Assembly (NCBI GenBank): GCA_964555935.1
Contig: CAZKUN010000173.1
Location: 1 to 20,095, forward strand
Source: CAZKUN01 sp964555935
Lineage (GTDB): Bacteria; Armatimonadota; Zipacnadia; Zipacnadales; VGFC01
Reading direction: 5' to 3'
DNA: 20,095 nucleotides
A program made the translations under genes and the position numbers. Every line of letters begins with the position of its first letter. The first letter of the stretch is position 1. This document shows positions 13,229-20,005 of this stretch, one piece after another. Under the pieces are notes generated by a model. It was given only the letters and a program-made list of their open reading frames with translations. It was not told where the DNA came from and did not search any database.

Positions 13229-16159
13229 GTGTCACGCTATTCGAAATTGCTGATGGGCGTGCTGGTCGCCCTATTTGTCGTCGTAGGCGTAATGAAGGCC
13301 GCAGTCGTTTATACGGACTATCTCTGGTTCCAGGAAATGGGCCAGGCGTCGGTCTTCCGCACGATGTGGTTTACGCGGGTCCTCGTCGGCGCTCTCGTTG
13401 GCGTCATCTTCTTCGCGTGGCTGTACGTGAACATCCGGGTCGCGCGCAAGCTGCTCCCCAAGGATACGGTCATCGGCCAGCGGCTTCTCCCCGATGCCGA
13501 GCGGGCGTCGATCGAGCAGCACATCGACAAGGTCCTCCTCCTATTCGCCCTCATCGGATCGATCATCACCGCCATCACCGCCGGCAGCCAGTGGGTGCAG
13601 TGGCTCCGCTACTTCAATTCCGTCCCGTTCAGCAAGGTCGACCCGCTGCTGGGGATGGACATCAGCTTCTACATCTTCAAGCTGCCGCTGATCCAGTACG
13701 CCTGGAAGACGGCATTCTACTCCAGCGTGATCGTTTTCGTCGTCTCCACGCTGATCCATCTCTACAACGAGTCGATCCGCATCCACGGGCGCAACATCCA
13801 GGCCACGATCCAGGCCCAGTGGCACTGCCTCGGCCTGCTCGCCTGGTGCTTCCTGCTCAAGGGCGTGGGCTATTACCTCGCGCGTTTCGCGCTGATGTAC
13901 GAACCGACCAAGGCAGTCCCCGGCGGACCGGGATACGCGGCGGCGGAGTATCGCCTGCCGGTCTTCTCGTTCCAGATCGGCGCGGTCGTCCTGGCGGCGG
14001 CGATATGCATTGCCTGCATCAAGCTGAAGAACCTGCGCCTGCCCGCGTTCGCCCTGGCCGGCGTGATCATCTTCAGCATTCTGTTCGGGGTCTCATTCCC
14101 CGCCGTAATGGAACACCTGTACGTTCGCCCGAACGCGCTCAAACTCGAGGCGGGGTACATCGCTCACTCGATCAAGGCTACGAACGAGGCGCATAAGCTC
14201 GACGTGGTGGTCCAAGAGGCTCACGACGTCGCTGATGACCTCACGCTGGAGGATACCCAGCGAGACAGCGAGACGATCAAGAACCTGCCGATCTGGGATG
14301 ACCGTCCGCTGGAGCAGACATACCGCCGCCAGCAGGCGATGAGACAGTATTACGAATTCCCCCGCGCCGCGCTCGACCGCTACCGGATCGACGGCGAGTT
14401 GCGACAGGTAGCGATCGCCGCGCGTCAACTCGACTACGACAAGGTCGACGACCAGTGGCCTAACCGACATCTCCAGTACACGCACGGCTATGGTGTCTGT
14501 ATGTCGCCGGTGAACCAGGTGGATTCGGAGGGCCTGCCGCAATACTGGGTGCGCGACTTCCCACCCAAGCGCGTGGGCGAGGCGGCCGATGAGGAGCACC
14601 TGAGAATCGACCAACCAGGCATCTACTTCATGGAGAACGTGGCATGGGATCCGTACGGATACCCCGGCAGCCGAGGTGCCCCCCCACCGGCCCCAGATCC
14701 GCAAAGCGGGCCTCCGGGCGGACCAGGCGAGGCTGCCGAGGAGCCGGCCCCACCGGCACGCGACCAACGCGCGTCTCGCCGCGACCAGAACCCTCTAACC
14801 CAGATGGGGCTGAAGGACGACTACGTCATCGTCAACAGCGGCACGGAGGAGATCGACTATCCGGCCGGCACCGAGGGCGCGGACTACACGGAGAAGACCA
14901 CCTACACCGGCGACGCGGGCGTTCCAATCAGGAGTCTCTTCCGCCGGCTGGCGTTCTTCATCCGCTTCCGAGACGTCCCGATCCTCTTCTACCAACTCGG
15001 CGCGGACAGCCGCATCATCTACAACCGCTGGTTGCCTGAGCGGATCTACGCGCTGGCGCCGGGCCTGATATCACCCGACATGCAGCCGTACCCGGTTATC
15101 CACGAGGGGAACATCGTGTGGATGATCGATGCCTATACGTTCGCGCATCGGTACCCTTACTCGCAGCCATTCAACCACAACGCCCCCAACTACATCCGCA
15201 ACTCAGTCAAAATCACCGTCGACGCCTACGACGGCACGACCAACCTCTACACCTGGGACCCAGACGATCCGATCATTCAGGTCTACGGCAAGATCTTCCC
15301 GACGCTCTTTAAGCCGAAGGAAGAGATGCCTCAGGGCCTCGTTGAGCACGTGCGGTATCCGAGGTTCCTGTTCGATATCCAGAACCGCCAATACCGCAAC
15401 TACCACGTCGATGATCCCGTCACGTTCTTCCAGGGCGTCGACTCGTGGGCCGTCCCGGTCGAGACGCTCATCGACTCAGAACTCGAAGTCGAGCCCTACT
15501 ACGTGATGATGAAGATGCCGGGCTCGGATGAAGCCGAGTTCGTGCTCATCCGCCCCTACACGCCGATCACGCGAGAGAAGGACAACATGATCGCGTGGAT
15601 GGCGGCCCGGTGCGATCCCGAGCACTACGGGGAGTTGAAGGTCTTCCGCTTCCCGCGGGATGAGCTATCGTACGGGCCAATGCAGATCGAGGCGCGGATC
15701 AGTCAGAACGACCAACTGGCCGACTATTTCCGCCTGAAATCGCAAACCAACCGCATCATCCGCGGTCACCTACTGGTCATTCCGGTCGGCGATGCGCTGA
15801 TGTACGTCGAGCCGATCTATCTCGAATCGAAGCTGCACGCGGTTCCGCAGCTTGACCGCGTCGTCGTCGCCTCCGCGAAGCGCCTGGCGTATGGGCCGAC
15901 GCTCGCGGTTGCCATCGAGAGGCTCTTCAGTGACGAGTCGCCCACTGACGTCGCGCCCGAGGACCCGACCGACGCTCCCGGCGTCGCGCCCACCGCGCCG
16001 ACGGCCGGCGGCACCGCAGCTGAGATTTCCGCTCAGCTCAACGCCAAGTGGCTCGAGGCCGAGGCGAAGCGCAACAGCGGCGACTTCGGCGGCTACCAGC
16101 AGGCAGTCAACGAGATCGGCGCGCTCATCGAGCAACTCGAGCGAGCGTCGACAGAGTAG
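13229..16159 (+). CDS. UPF0182-family large membrane protein
   Basis: A 976-residue inner-membrane protein of the UPF0182 (COG1615) family, whose function is unknown. GTG at 13229 has AGGAGG 8 nt before it, overlapping the end of the BFN gene. Seven membrane helices can be read at about 6-28, 49-69, 101-121, 160-180, 198-222, 246-266 and 271-292. A long soluble part follows with family signatures: YVRPNALKLEAGYI (298-311), DDYVIVNSG, DYPAGTEGADY, NRWLPERIYALAPGL, WMIDAYTF, PNYIRNSVKITVDAYDG, HVRYPRFLFDIQ, EPYYVMMKMPG, and IRGHLLVIPVGDALMYVEPIYLES split by only short changes. A Pro/Gly/Arg-rich insert at about 478-523 breaks the soluble part just before DDYVIV. The C-terminus has a Pro/Thr/Ala linker and a last helical hairpin, as usual in the family. 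The dtd gene follows after 9 nt. Confidence 0.95.
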   Translation: MSRYSKLLMGVLVALFVVVGVMKAAVVYTDYLWFQEMGQASVFRTMWFTRVLVGALVGVIFFAWLYVNIRVARKLLPKDTVIGQRLLPDAERASIEQHIDKVLLLFALIGSIITAITAGSQWVQWLRYFNSVPFSKVDPLLGMDISFYIFKLPLIQYAWKTAFYSSVIVFVVSTLIHLYNESIRIHGRNIQATIQAQWHCLGLLAWCFLLKGVGYYLARFALMYEPTKAVPGGPGYAAAEYRLPVFSFQIGAVVLAAAICIACIKLKNLRLPAFALAGVIIFSILFGVSFPAVMEHLYVRPNALKLEAGYIAHSIKATNEAHKLDVVVQEAHDVADDLTLEDTQRDSETIKNLPIWDDRPLEQTYRRQQAMRQYYEFPRAALDRYRIDGELRQVAIAARQLDYDKVDDQWPNRHLQYTHGYGVCMSPVNQVDSEGLPQYWVRDFPPKRVGEAADEEHLRIDQPGIYFMENVAWDPYGYPGSRGAPPPAPDPQSGPPGGPGEAAEEPAPPARDQRASRRDQNPLTQMGLKDDYVIVNSGTEEIDYPAGTEGADYTEKTTYTGDAGVPIRSLFRRLAFFIRFRDVPILFYQLGADSRIIYNRWLPERIYALAPGLISPDMQPYPVIHEGNIVWMIDAYTFAHRYPYSQPFNHNAPNYIRNSVKITVDAYDGTTNLYTWDPDDPIIQVYGKIFPTLFKPKEEMPQGLVEHVRYPRFLFDIQNRQYRNYHVDDPVTFFQGVDSWAVPVETLIDSELEVEPYYVMMKMPGSDEAEFVLIRPYTPITREKDNMIAWMAARCDPEHYGELKVFRFPRDELSYGPMQIEARISQNDQLADYFRLKSQTNRIIRGHLLVIPVGDALMYVEPIYLESKLHAVPQLDRVVVASAKRLAYGPTLAVAIERLFSDESPTDVAPEDPTDAPGVAPTAPTAGGTAAEISAQLNAKWLEAEAKRNSGDFGGYQQAVNEIGALIEQLERASTE

Positions 16160-16168
16160 GACACTGAC

Positions 16169-16618
16169 ATGAAGTGCGTGGTTCAACGGGTCAGCGAGGC
16201 ATCGCTGACGGTCGACGAGAAGCCTGTCGGATCGATCGACGGCGGCCTAGTGGTGCTCGCGGGCTTCAGTGACTCCGACACCCAGGAGCAACTCGACTGG
16301 ATGGCGCGCAAGATCATGGGTTTGCGCGTCTTCGCCGATGAGGACGGGAACCAGAATCTGGCGTTGGAGGAGACGGGGGGCAGCGTCGTGATCGTCCCCA
16401 ACTTCACGCTCTACGGAGACTGTCGCAAGGGCCGCCGACCGTCGTTCACGAGGGCCGGTGACCCGGCGACGTCCTCCCCGCTCTACGATCAGTTTGTTGA
16501 GCTGATTCAGTTTAGCGGTATACCAACTGTAGCCGGCGTGTTCGGCTCAAGCATGCAAGTGAGTCTCGTAAACGACGGCCCGATCACGCTCATCATCGAG
16601 CGCGAAGCGAACGCGTAA
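16169..16618 (+). CDS. dtd: D-aminoacyl-tRNA deacylase
   Basis: A 149-residue cytoplasmic enzyme that removes D-amino acids (and glycine mis-attached to tRNA-Ala) from tRNAs, a chirality checkpoint in translation. It aligns along its full length with the E. coli type: MKCVVQRVSEASLTVD start, GGLVVLAGF, KIMGLRVFADEDGNQNL, GGSVVIVPNFTLYGD (71-84), RKGRRPSF, and the Gly-cisPro motif NDGPIT at 135-140. The usual active-site SQFTL reads PNFTL here (77-81), an unusual change at the first two positions. No clear ribosome site is visible; the start lies 9 nt after the UPF0182 stop, so translation may be coupled. Confidence 0.95.
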   Translation: MKCVVQRVSEASLTVDEKPVGSIDGGLVVLAGFSDSDTQEQLDWMARKIMGLRVFADEDGNQNLALEETGGSVVIVPNFTLYGDCRKGRRPSFTRAGDPATSSPLYDQFVELIQFSGIPTVAGVFGSSMQVSLVNDGPITLIIEREANA

Positions 16619-16644
16619 CCATACTAGATGGCGGCGTTGGCACG

Positions 16645-17502
16645 ATGCCTGCAAGACGACGGAAAAAGCGCAAGAAACAGAAAGCCACGCAGCACCTGCG
16701 CACCGGCGACACGTTCGTCGACGCGTTCAAGCTGCACGACGCGATCACGTCGTACGAACGCGCCTCGAAGATCGACACCAAGAGCGCCGAAGCGCACCTG
16801 AAGCTGGCCGACACGTACTCCGCCGCGGAGATGCCTCGCAAGGCATACCGCGCTTACAAGCAAGCCCTCCAGATCCACCCCAAGAACGCCGAGTGCCACT
16901 TCGCGCTGGCCGAATTCCTGATGGGCATTCACAAGCCCCGCCTGGCGATCCCCGCATACGGGCGCGCCATCGAGTGCGATGCTGACCGGCACTACTACCA
17001 CTGCCGACTGGGCGAGGCGCACCGGCGCGTTGGCGAGAGGGATGACGCGCGCGCGAGCCTTGAGACGGCCATCCGGCTGGCGCCCGGCGATGCCTACTAC
17101 CACTACCGACTCGCCGATGCGTTTTTCCGGTGGAAGGACTGGGAAGCGGCGGTAGAGGAGTATCGACTGGCGATCGATTGCGCGCCGTTTGATGACTTCT
17201 ACTACATCAGCCTCTGCGCGGCCCACCTTCGCCTGCGGAAGGTGGAGGACGCCCTCAACGCGATCCGACGCACGGTCATCCTCCGGCCGAAGAACCGATC
17301 GTACATTTTCCTGCTGGCTTGGTTGCTGGAACAGGCCGAATACGAGAGGGATGCGCAGGAGTACTACGCCCGCGCTGGCCGACTCGGACCGTACGAAGAG
17401 GATTACGTCCGTCGCGTCCTGGCGAAGTCAGGCGTCGATGGCACCGAGGCCGATGATGACTGGTGGGAACACCAGGAATCAACCCGCAGGCCGACTTCTT
17501 AG
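16645..17502 (+). CDS. Tetratricopeptide-repeat protein
   Basis: A 285-residue TPR protein with no signal peptide; the start is strongly basic (MPARRRKKRKKQKATQ), which might bind nucleic acid or a membrane surface. About six TPR units follow from residue 25 to about 250, spaced near 34 residues, with typical lines AHLKLADTYSAAEMPRKAYR, CHFALAEFLMGIHKPRLAI, YHYRLADAFFRWKDWEAAV and FLLAWLLEQAEYERDAQEYY. The tail is acidic (EADDDWWEHQE). TPRs mediate protein-protein contacts; the partner is unknown. It is the last gene of the + strand run, 26 nt after dtd, and ends 9 nt before the end of the convergent M55 peptidase gene, with no hairpin between them. Confidence 0.9.
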   Translation: MPARRRKKRKKQKATQHLRTGDTFVDAFKLHDAITSYERASKIDTKSAEAHLKLADTYSAAEMPRKAYRAYKQALQIHPKNAECHFALAEFLMGIHKPRLAIPAYGRAIECDADRHYYHCRLGEAHRRVGERDDARASLETAIRLAPGDAYYHYRLADAFFRWKDWEAAVEEYRLAIDCAPFDDFYYISLCAAHLRLRKVEDALNAIRRTVILRPKNRSYIFLLAWLLEQAEYERDAQEYYARAGRLGPYEEDYVRRVLAKSGVDGTEADDDWWEHQESTRRPTS

Positions 17503-17511
17503 GCATCTCCC

Positions 17512-18363
17512 CTACTTTTTGCTCTCCAGTTGCGTCCGCTGGCCCTTGGTCAACACGGGCCGACGGCGGCCCGGCTCCAGCGGCCAGACCGGCAACTCCT
17601 GCAACGCGTAGTCATACCCCCGACACAGCCGCTCATAGACCAGATCCCAGAGATCGTCGCCCTCCAACACGTCACCGGGCACATGCCCGGGGCTGGCACA
17701 CAGCCCCAGCGTGTAAGGGCCCTCGATCTTGTAGGGGGGGATCTCGTCGAGGCGCTCGATGGATCGCTTCGTCCCCTCCCGGATCATCTCGCGAGCGCGG
17801 GCAGGCGTCCATGCCTTCGCGTTGTACGGTGAGAGCGCTTCCTTCACGACAACTGCTTCCATCTCAGGCACGAGATCCTGGCACTGGGCGCAGCACGTGT
17901 TGTCACCCGTTATCAGCGTCGCGGGCACGTTGTGATACCCCGCCAGGGCCATTGCCATGCCGCCCTCGCCGAGGTAGATGTCGCCATTCACGCACCAGCA
18001 GCTATGGGCGAGCATCCCGTTCGTCCCCGCCATGGCGTGTTGGGCCAGGCAGAGCATCGCGTCGTAGGTGTCGTCGAAGCATGGGAGCCAGAACGGGTTG
18101 CGCGTCTGGGGTCCGTGGATGATCTGGGCGACGGGGTTCAACTCCTCAAACAGGATGCTGTACCCGCTGCCGTGGGAATCGTTGACGACGATCTCCGTCG
18201 CGCCCGCCGCGAGAGCGCCGTCGATGCACGCGTTGACCTCGCCTGTCAGCAGCTTGTGCAGGCGGAGCCGCCTGTAGTGTCCCTCGGGTGACTGATCGTC
18301 ACGGTCCTCGAAGTGAACCATCCCGGCAACGCCCTCGATGTCAGCGTGTATGTAGACTTTCAT
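17512..18363 (-). CDS. M55-family D-aminopeptidase (DppA-like)
   Basis: A 283-residue zinc D-aminopeptidase that releases D-amino acids such as D-Ala from short peptides, as DppA of Bacillus subtilis does in peptidoglycan-peptide recycling. ATG at 18363 has GGAGGG 5 nt upstream. The active-site residues of the family are all present: D8 and E10 (HADIEGVAG), H64 (VVNDSHG), H109 (AQHAMAG) and E133 (YLGEGG). The position of each agrees with the B. subtilis enzyme to within a few residues. No signal peptide is seen, so it is cytoplasmic. Family members form a decamer. It has no oligopeptide transporter next to it, unlike the dpp operon, so substrate supply is unknown. Confidence 0.93.
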   Translation of the reverse strand: MKVYIHADIEGVAGMVHFEDRDDQSPEGHYRRLRLHKLLTGEVNACIDGALAAGATEIVVNDSHGSGYSILFEELNPVAQIIHGPQTRNPFWLPCFDDTYDAMLCLAQHAMAGTNGMLAHSCWCVNGDIYLGEGGMAMALAGYHNVPATLITGDNTCCAQCQDLVPEMEAVVVKEALSPYNAKAWTPARAREMIREGTKRSIERLDEIPPYKIEGPYTLGLCASPGHVPGDVLEGDDLWDLVYERLCRGYDYALQELPVWPLEPGRRRPVLTKGQRTQLESKK

Positions 18364-18426
18364 GGGAGCCCTCCGCGCGTGGTGGTTGCGGCGCCCGTGG
18401 GCGTTCGTCAGGCATTGACCGCTGTC

Positions 18427-18459
18427 CTGCGACCAGCACCAGAACTCCGGGTGTCGCAG
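18427..18459. other. Inverted repeat in the dppA-fnt divergent gap
   Basis: CTGCGAC (18427-18433) and GTCGCAG (18453-18459) form a 7-bp stem around a 19-nt loop. It lies about 105 nt before the FNT start, in the 200-nt divergent gap. It may be an operator or a leader hairpin. No -35/-10 pair is convincing in this gap. Confidence 0.3.
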
Positions 18460-18564
18460 ACCTTCAGGGATTCGGATCGTCGGGCGCCGTCGGGACGAAG
18501 GTCGCCGGATGGGCGATGGAGAATTGCGGCACCGAAATGCCGGTCAAGAACGGAGAGCCAGTAC

Positions 18565-19344
18565 ATGTACTTAGACACAGTAACGAACTTGTCGAAGGCC
18601 GCGAGGACGAAGATCGATTACCTCAAGAGGGCCCCGCTATCGTACATCACGTCCTCCGCTCTGGCGGGGGCATACATAGGGATCGGCATCGCCCTCATTT
18701 TCGGTGTGGGCGCCCCCCTGGCCGGCGATAACTCCGTCTTCCTGAAGACGCTGATGGGAGTCTCCTTCGGGATCGCCCTGACGTTGGTCGTGTTCGCCGG
18801 CGCGGAGCTGTTCACCGGCAACAACATGTGCATGATCATCGGTATGTGCAAGGGGAAGGTGCGTTTCGGTGAGTCGATGTACCTGTGGGCGGTCTGTTGG
18901 GTCGGCAACCTCATCGGCTCGCTCGTCCTGGCCGGAATGATCGTGGGCTCGGGCGCGCTGTCACACGCCGCCGAGTTCATAGAGAAGGTGTCGCTGGCGA
19001 AGATGACCTACCCCGGTCATGAACTCTTCCTGCGGGCGGCGCTCTGCAACTGGCTGGTTTGCCTCGCGATGTGGATGTGCGCTCGGACCAAGAGCGACGC
19101 GGCCAAGTGCATCCTGATCTTCTGGTGTCTCTTCGCGTTCATCTCCTGTGGCTACGAACACAGCATCGCCAACATGACGCTGCTGGGCATGGCTCTCATC
19201 GGCCCCCACGAGGCGGCGCTGACGTGGGGCGGGTTCTTCCGGAACATGTTTTACGTGACGGCGGGGAACATCGTTGGCGGTGGCCTGCTCGTGGGGGCGG
19301 CCTACCACATCGCAACTTATAAGGAGAAGCCCTCCGCCGAGTAG
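18565..19344 (+). CDS. Formate/nitrite transporter (FNT) family channel
   Basis: A 259-residue pentameric inner-membrane channel that passes small monovalent anions (formate, nitrite or hydrosulfide). ATG at 18565 has GGAGAG 7 nt upstream; the frame is open further upstream but that part overlaps the divergent peptidase gene and is not homologous. Six membrane helices are visible. Family signatures: AGAYIGIGIAL in helix 1, FAGAELFTGNNM (77-88) at the first half-broken helix, WVGNLIGS, and CGYEHSIANM (195-204) carrying the central-pore H199. The presence of FTGN and EHSIANM makes the family certain. It cannot be told which anion it carries; FocA, NirC and FNT3/HSC members share these motifs. 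An ArsR-type regulator gene follows 124 nt downstream, with a REP element between. Confidence 0.92.
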   Translation: MYLDTVTNLSKAARTKIDYLKRAPLSYITSSALAGAYIGIGIALIFGVGAPLAGDNSVFLKTLMGVSFGIALTLVVFAGAELFTGNNMCMIIGMCKGKVRFGESMYLWAVCWVGNLIGSLVLAGMIVGSGALSHAAEFIEKVSLAKMTYPGHELFLRAALCNWLVCLAMWMCARTKSDAAKCILIFWCLFAFISCGYEHSIANMTLLGMALIGPHEAALTWGGFFRNMFYVTAGNIVGGGLLVGAAYHIATYKEKPSAE

Positions 19345-19354
19345 ATGCGACCGC

Positions 19355-19378
19355 GGCGGGCAAGAATGCCCGCCCCAC
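19355..19378 (-). repeat. REP-type palindrome B
   Basis: GGCGGGCA (19355-19362) and TGCCCGCC (19367-19374) with loop AGAA, then CCAC. On the - strand it is GTGG plus hairpin, the same loop and head as palindrome A, with paired changes in the stem. It lies 10 nt after the FNT stop and may end its transcription. Confidence 0.7.
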
Positions 19379-19408
19379 GACGGTGTGCGCGTGGCGGAGA
19401 AAACCCTC

Positions 19409-19437
19409 TTGACAATGGGGCGCGGGAACTATATAGT
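19409..19437 (+). promoter_or_regulatory. Consensus sigma70 promoter of the arsR-like gene
   Basis: TTGACA (19409-19414), a 17-nt spacer, TATAGT (19432-19437). This is the best promoter in the window. Its -10 box lies inside the AT-rich operator candidate, which points to autorepression. Confidence 0.85.
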
Positions 19438-19458
19438 TGTTGCGATAGTTATTAACTA
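19430..19458 (-). promoter_or_regulatory. Operator candidate O1 over the arsR-like promoter
   Basis: An AT-rich element over and just after the -10 box. It includes the perfect palindrome AACTATATAGTT (from 19427) and the 7-1-7 dyad ATAGTTA/TAACTAT (19445-19459). Read on the - strand it shares 22 of 29 positions with a site before the next gene, centred on TATCGCAAC. This fits binding by the ArsR-type protein encoded next to it. Confidence 0.6.
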
Positions 19459-19468
19459 TTGAACTCCC

Positions 19469-19789
19469 ATGAATGAAGCCATCTTCCAACTGCAAGCGAA
19501 CATCTGCAAGGCCTTCAGCCACCCGAAACGGCTGCAGATCCTGTGCGAGTTGAAGGACGGCGAGCGCTCGTTCTCGGATCTCCAGGAAGCGACAGGATGC
19601 TCGAAGGCGAACCTCAGCCAGCATCTGTCGGTGCTGAAAGAACGGCGCGTCATCATCCCCCGACGGGATGGGCAGCACATGTTCTTCAGCGTCGCGAACT
19701 CGAAGATCACGCAGGCGTGCGAGTTGATGCACGAGGTGCTGCTCGATCAGGTGGAAGGCTTGGCGGAGGCGACGGCGGAGGACGAGTAG
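19469..19789 (+). CDS. ArsR-family winged-helix transcriptional repressor
   Basis: A 106-residue ArsR/SmtB-type regulator. These are dimeric repressors that leave DNA when they sense a metal, sulfur species or other signal. The winged helix-turn-helix is clear: AFSHPKRLQILCEL (15-28), FSDLQEATGC (35-44), recognition helix SKANLSQHLSVLKERRVI (45-62), wing RRDGQHMFFSVA (65-76). The metal-site motif ELCVCDL of classical ArsR is absent; it reads ERSFSDL. Four cysteines (C13, C26, C44, C84) remain, so thiol or sulfide sensing is possible but unproven. The ATG at 19469 has no clear Shine-Dalgarno (AACTCCC before it). The gene has its own consensus promoter, an operator candidate over that promoter, and a hairpin after its stop. 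Confidence 0.92.
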   Translation: MNEAIFQLQANICKAFSHPKRLQILCELKDGERSFSDLQEATGCSKANLSQHLSVLKERRVIIPRRDGQHMFFSVANSKITQACELMHEVLLDQVEGLAEATAEDE

Positions 19790-19811
19790 CGGCGGGGACG
19801 GCGACGACCTC

Positions 19812-19849
19812 GGGCCGGATACTTCGATCTTCGATCTCGTATTCGGCCC
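19812..19849 (+). terminator. Hairpin after the arsR-like gene
   Basis: GGGCCGGATAC (19812-19822) pairs with GTATTCGGCCC (19839-19849), 11 bp with one G-U, around a 16-nt loop that holds a short direct repeat of TTCGATC. It begins 22 nt after the stop. There is no T-run, so termination strength is uncertain. Confidence 0.55.
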
Positions 19850-19869
19850 CTCCAACGGGAGACGGCCAT

Positions 19870-19892
19870 GACAGGCGGGACGCCTGTCCTAC
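19870..19892 (-). repeat. REP-type palindrome C
   Basis: GACAGGCG (19870-19877) and CGCCTGTC (19881-19888) with loop GGA, then CTAC (19889-19892). On the - strand it reads GTAG followed by the hairpin. It follows the 19812-19849 hairpin by about 20 nt. Confidence 0.7.
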
Positions 19893-19940
19893 GAAGGCGA
19901 GAAGCAACGAAGGCGAGGGCCACCTGCGGAAGATGACGAG

Positions 19941-19969
19941 TTGATGGGGTTCTGCGTGTCGTTTAGTTC
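19941..19969 (+). promoter_or_regulatory. Possible promoter of the right-edge gene
   Basis: TTGATG (19941-19946), 17 nt, TAGTTC (19964-19969). The -10 box is weak, but its position relative to operator candidate O2 mirrors the arsR-like promoter, where the -10 box also overlaps the site. Confidence 0.35.
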
Positions 19970-19992
19970 AGGAGTATCGCAACTCCTAAATA
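19964..19992 (+). promoter_or_regulatory. Operator candidate O2 before the right-edge gene
   Basis: This site agrees with O1 at 22 of 29 positions when O1 is read on the opposite strand, including the unbroken TATCGCAAC, TAGTT at one end and CTA-n-ATA at the other. It also carries its own dyad AGGAGT/ACTCCT around ATCGCA. It ends 13 nt before the start codon at 20006. Confidence 0.55.
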
Positions 19993-20005
19993 AAGGTGGA
20001 GAGTG

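Noticed and set aside
18313..18564. N-terminal extension of the FNT channel
   Set aside because: It overlaps the divergent peptidase start and reads as Arg/Pro-rich noise; the start at 18565 has GGAGAG and gives the usual family length.
19543..19944. Overlapping frame through the arsR-like gene reading HDRRDACPTKAR over the REP element
   Set aside because: The peptide is simply the translation of palindrome C; such phrases are a known artefact of REP elements in called genes.
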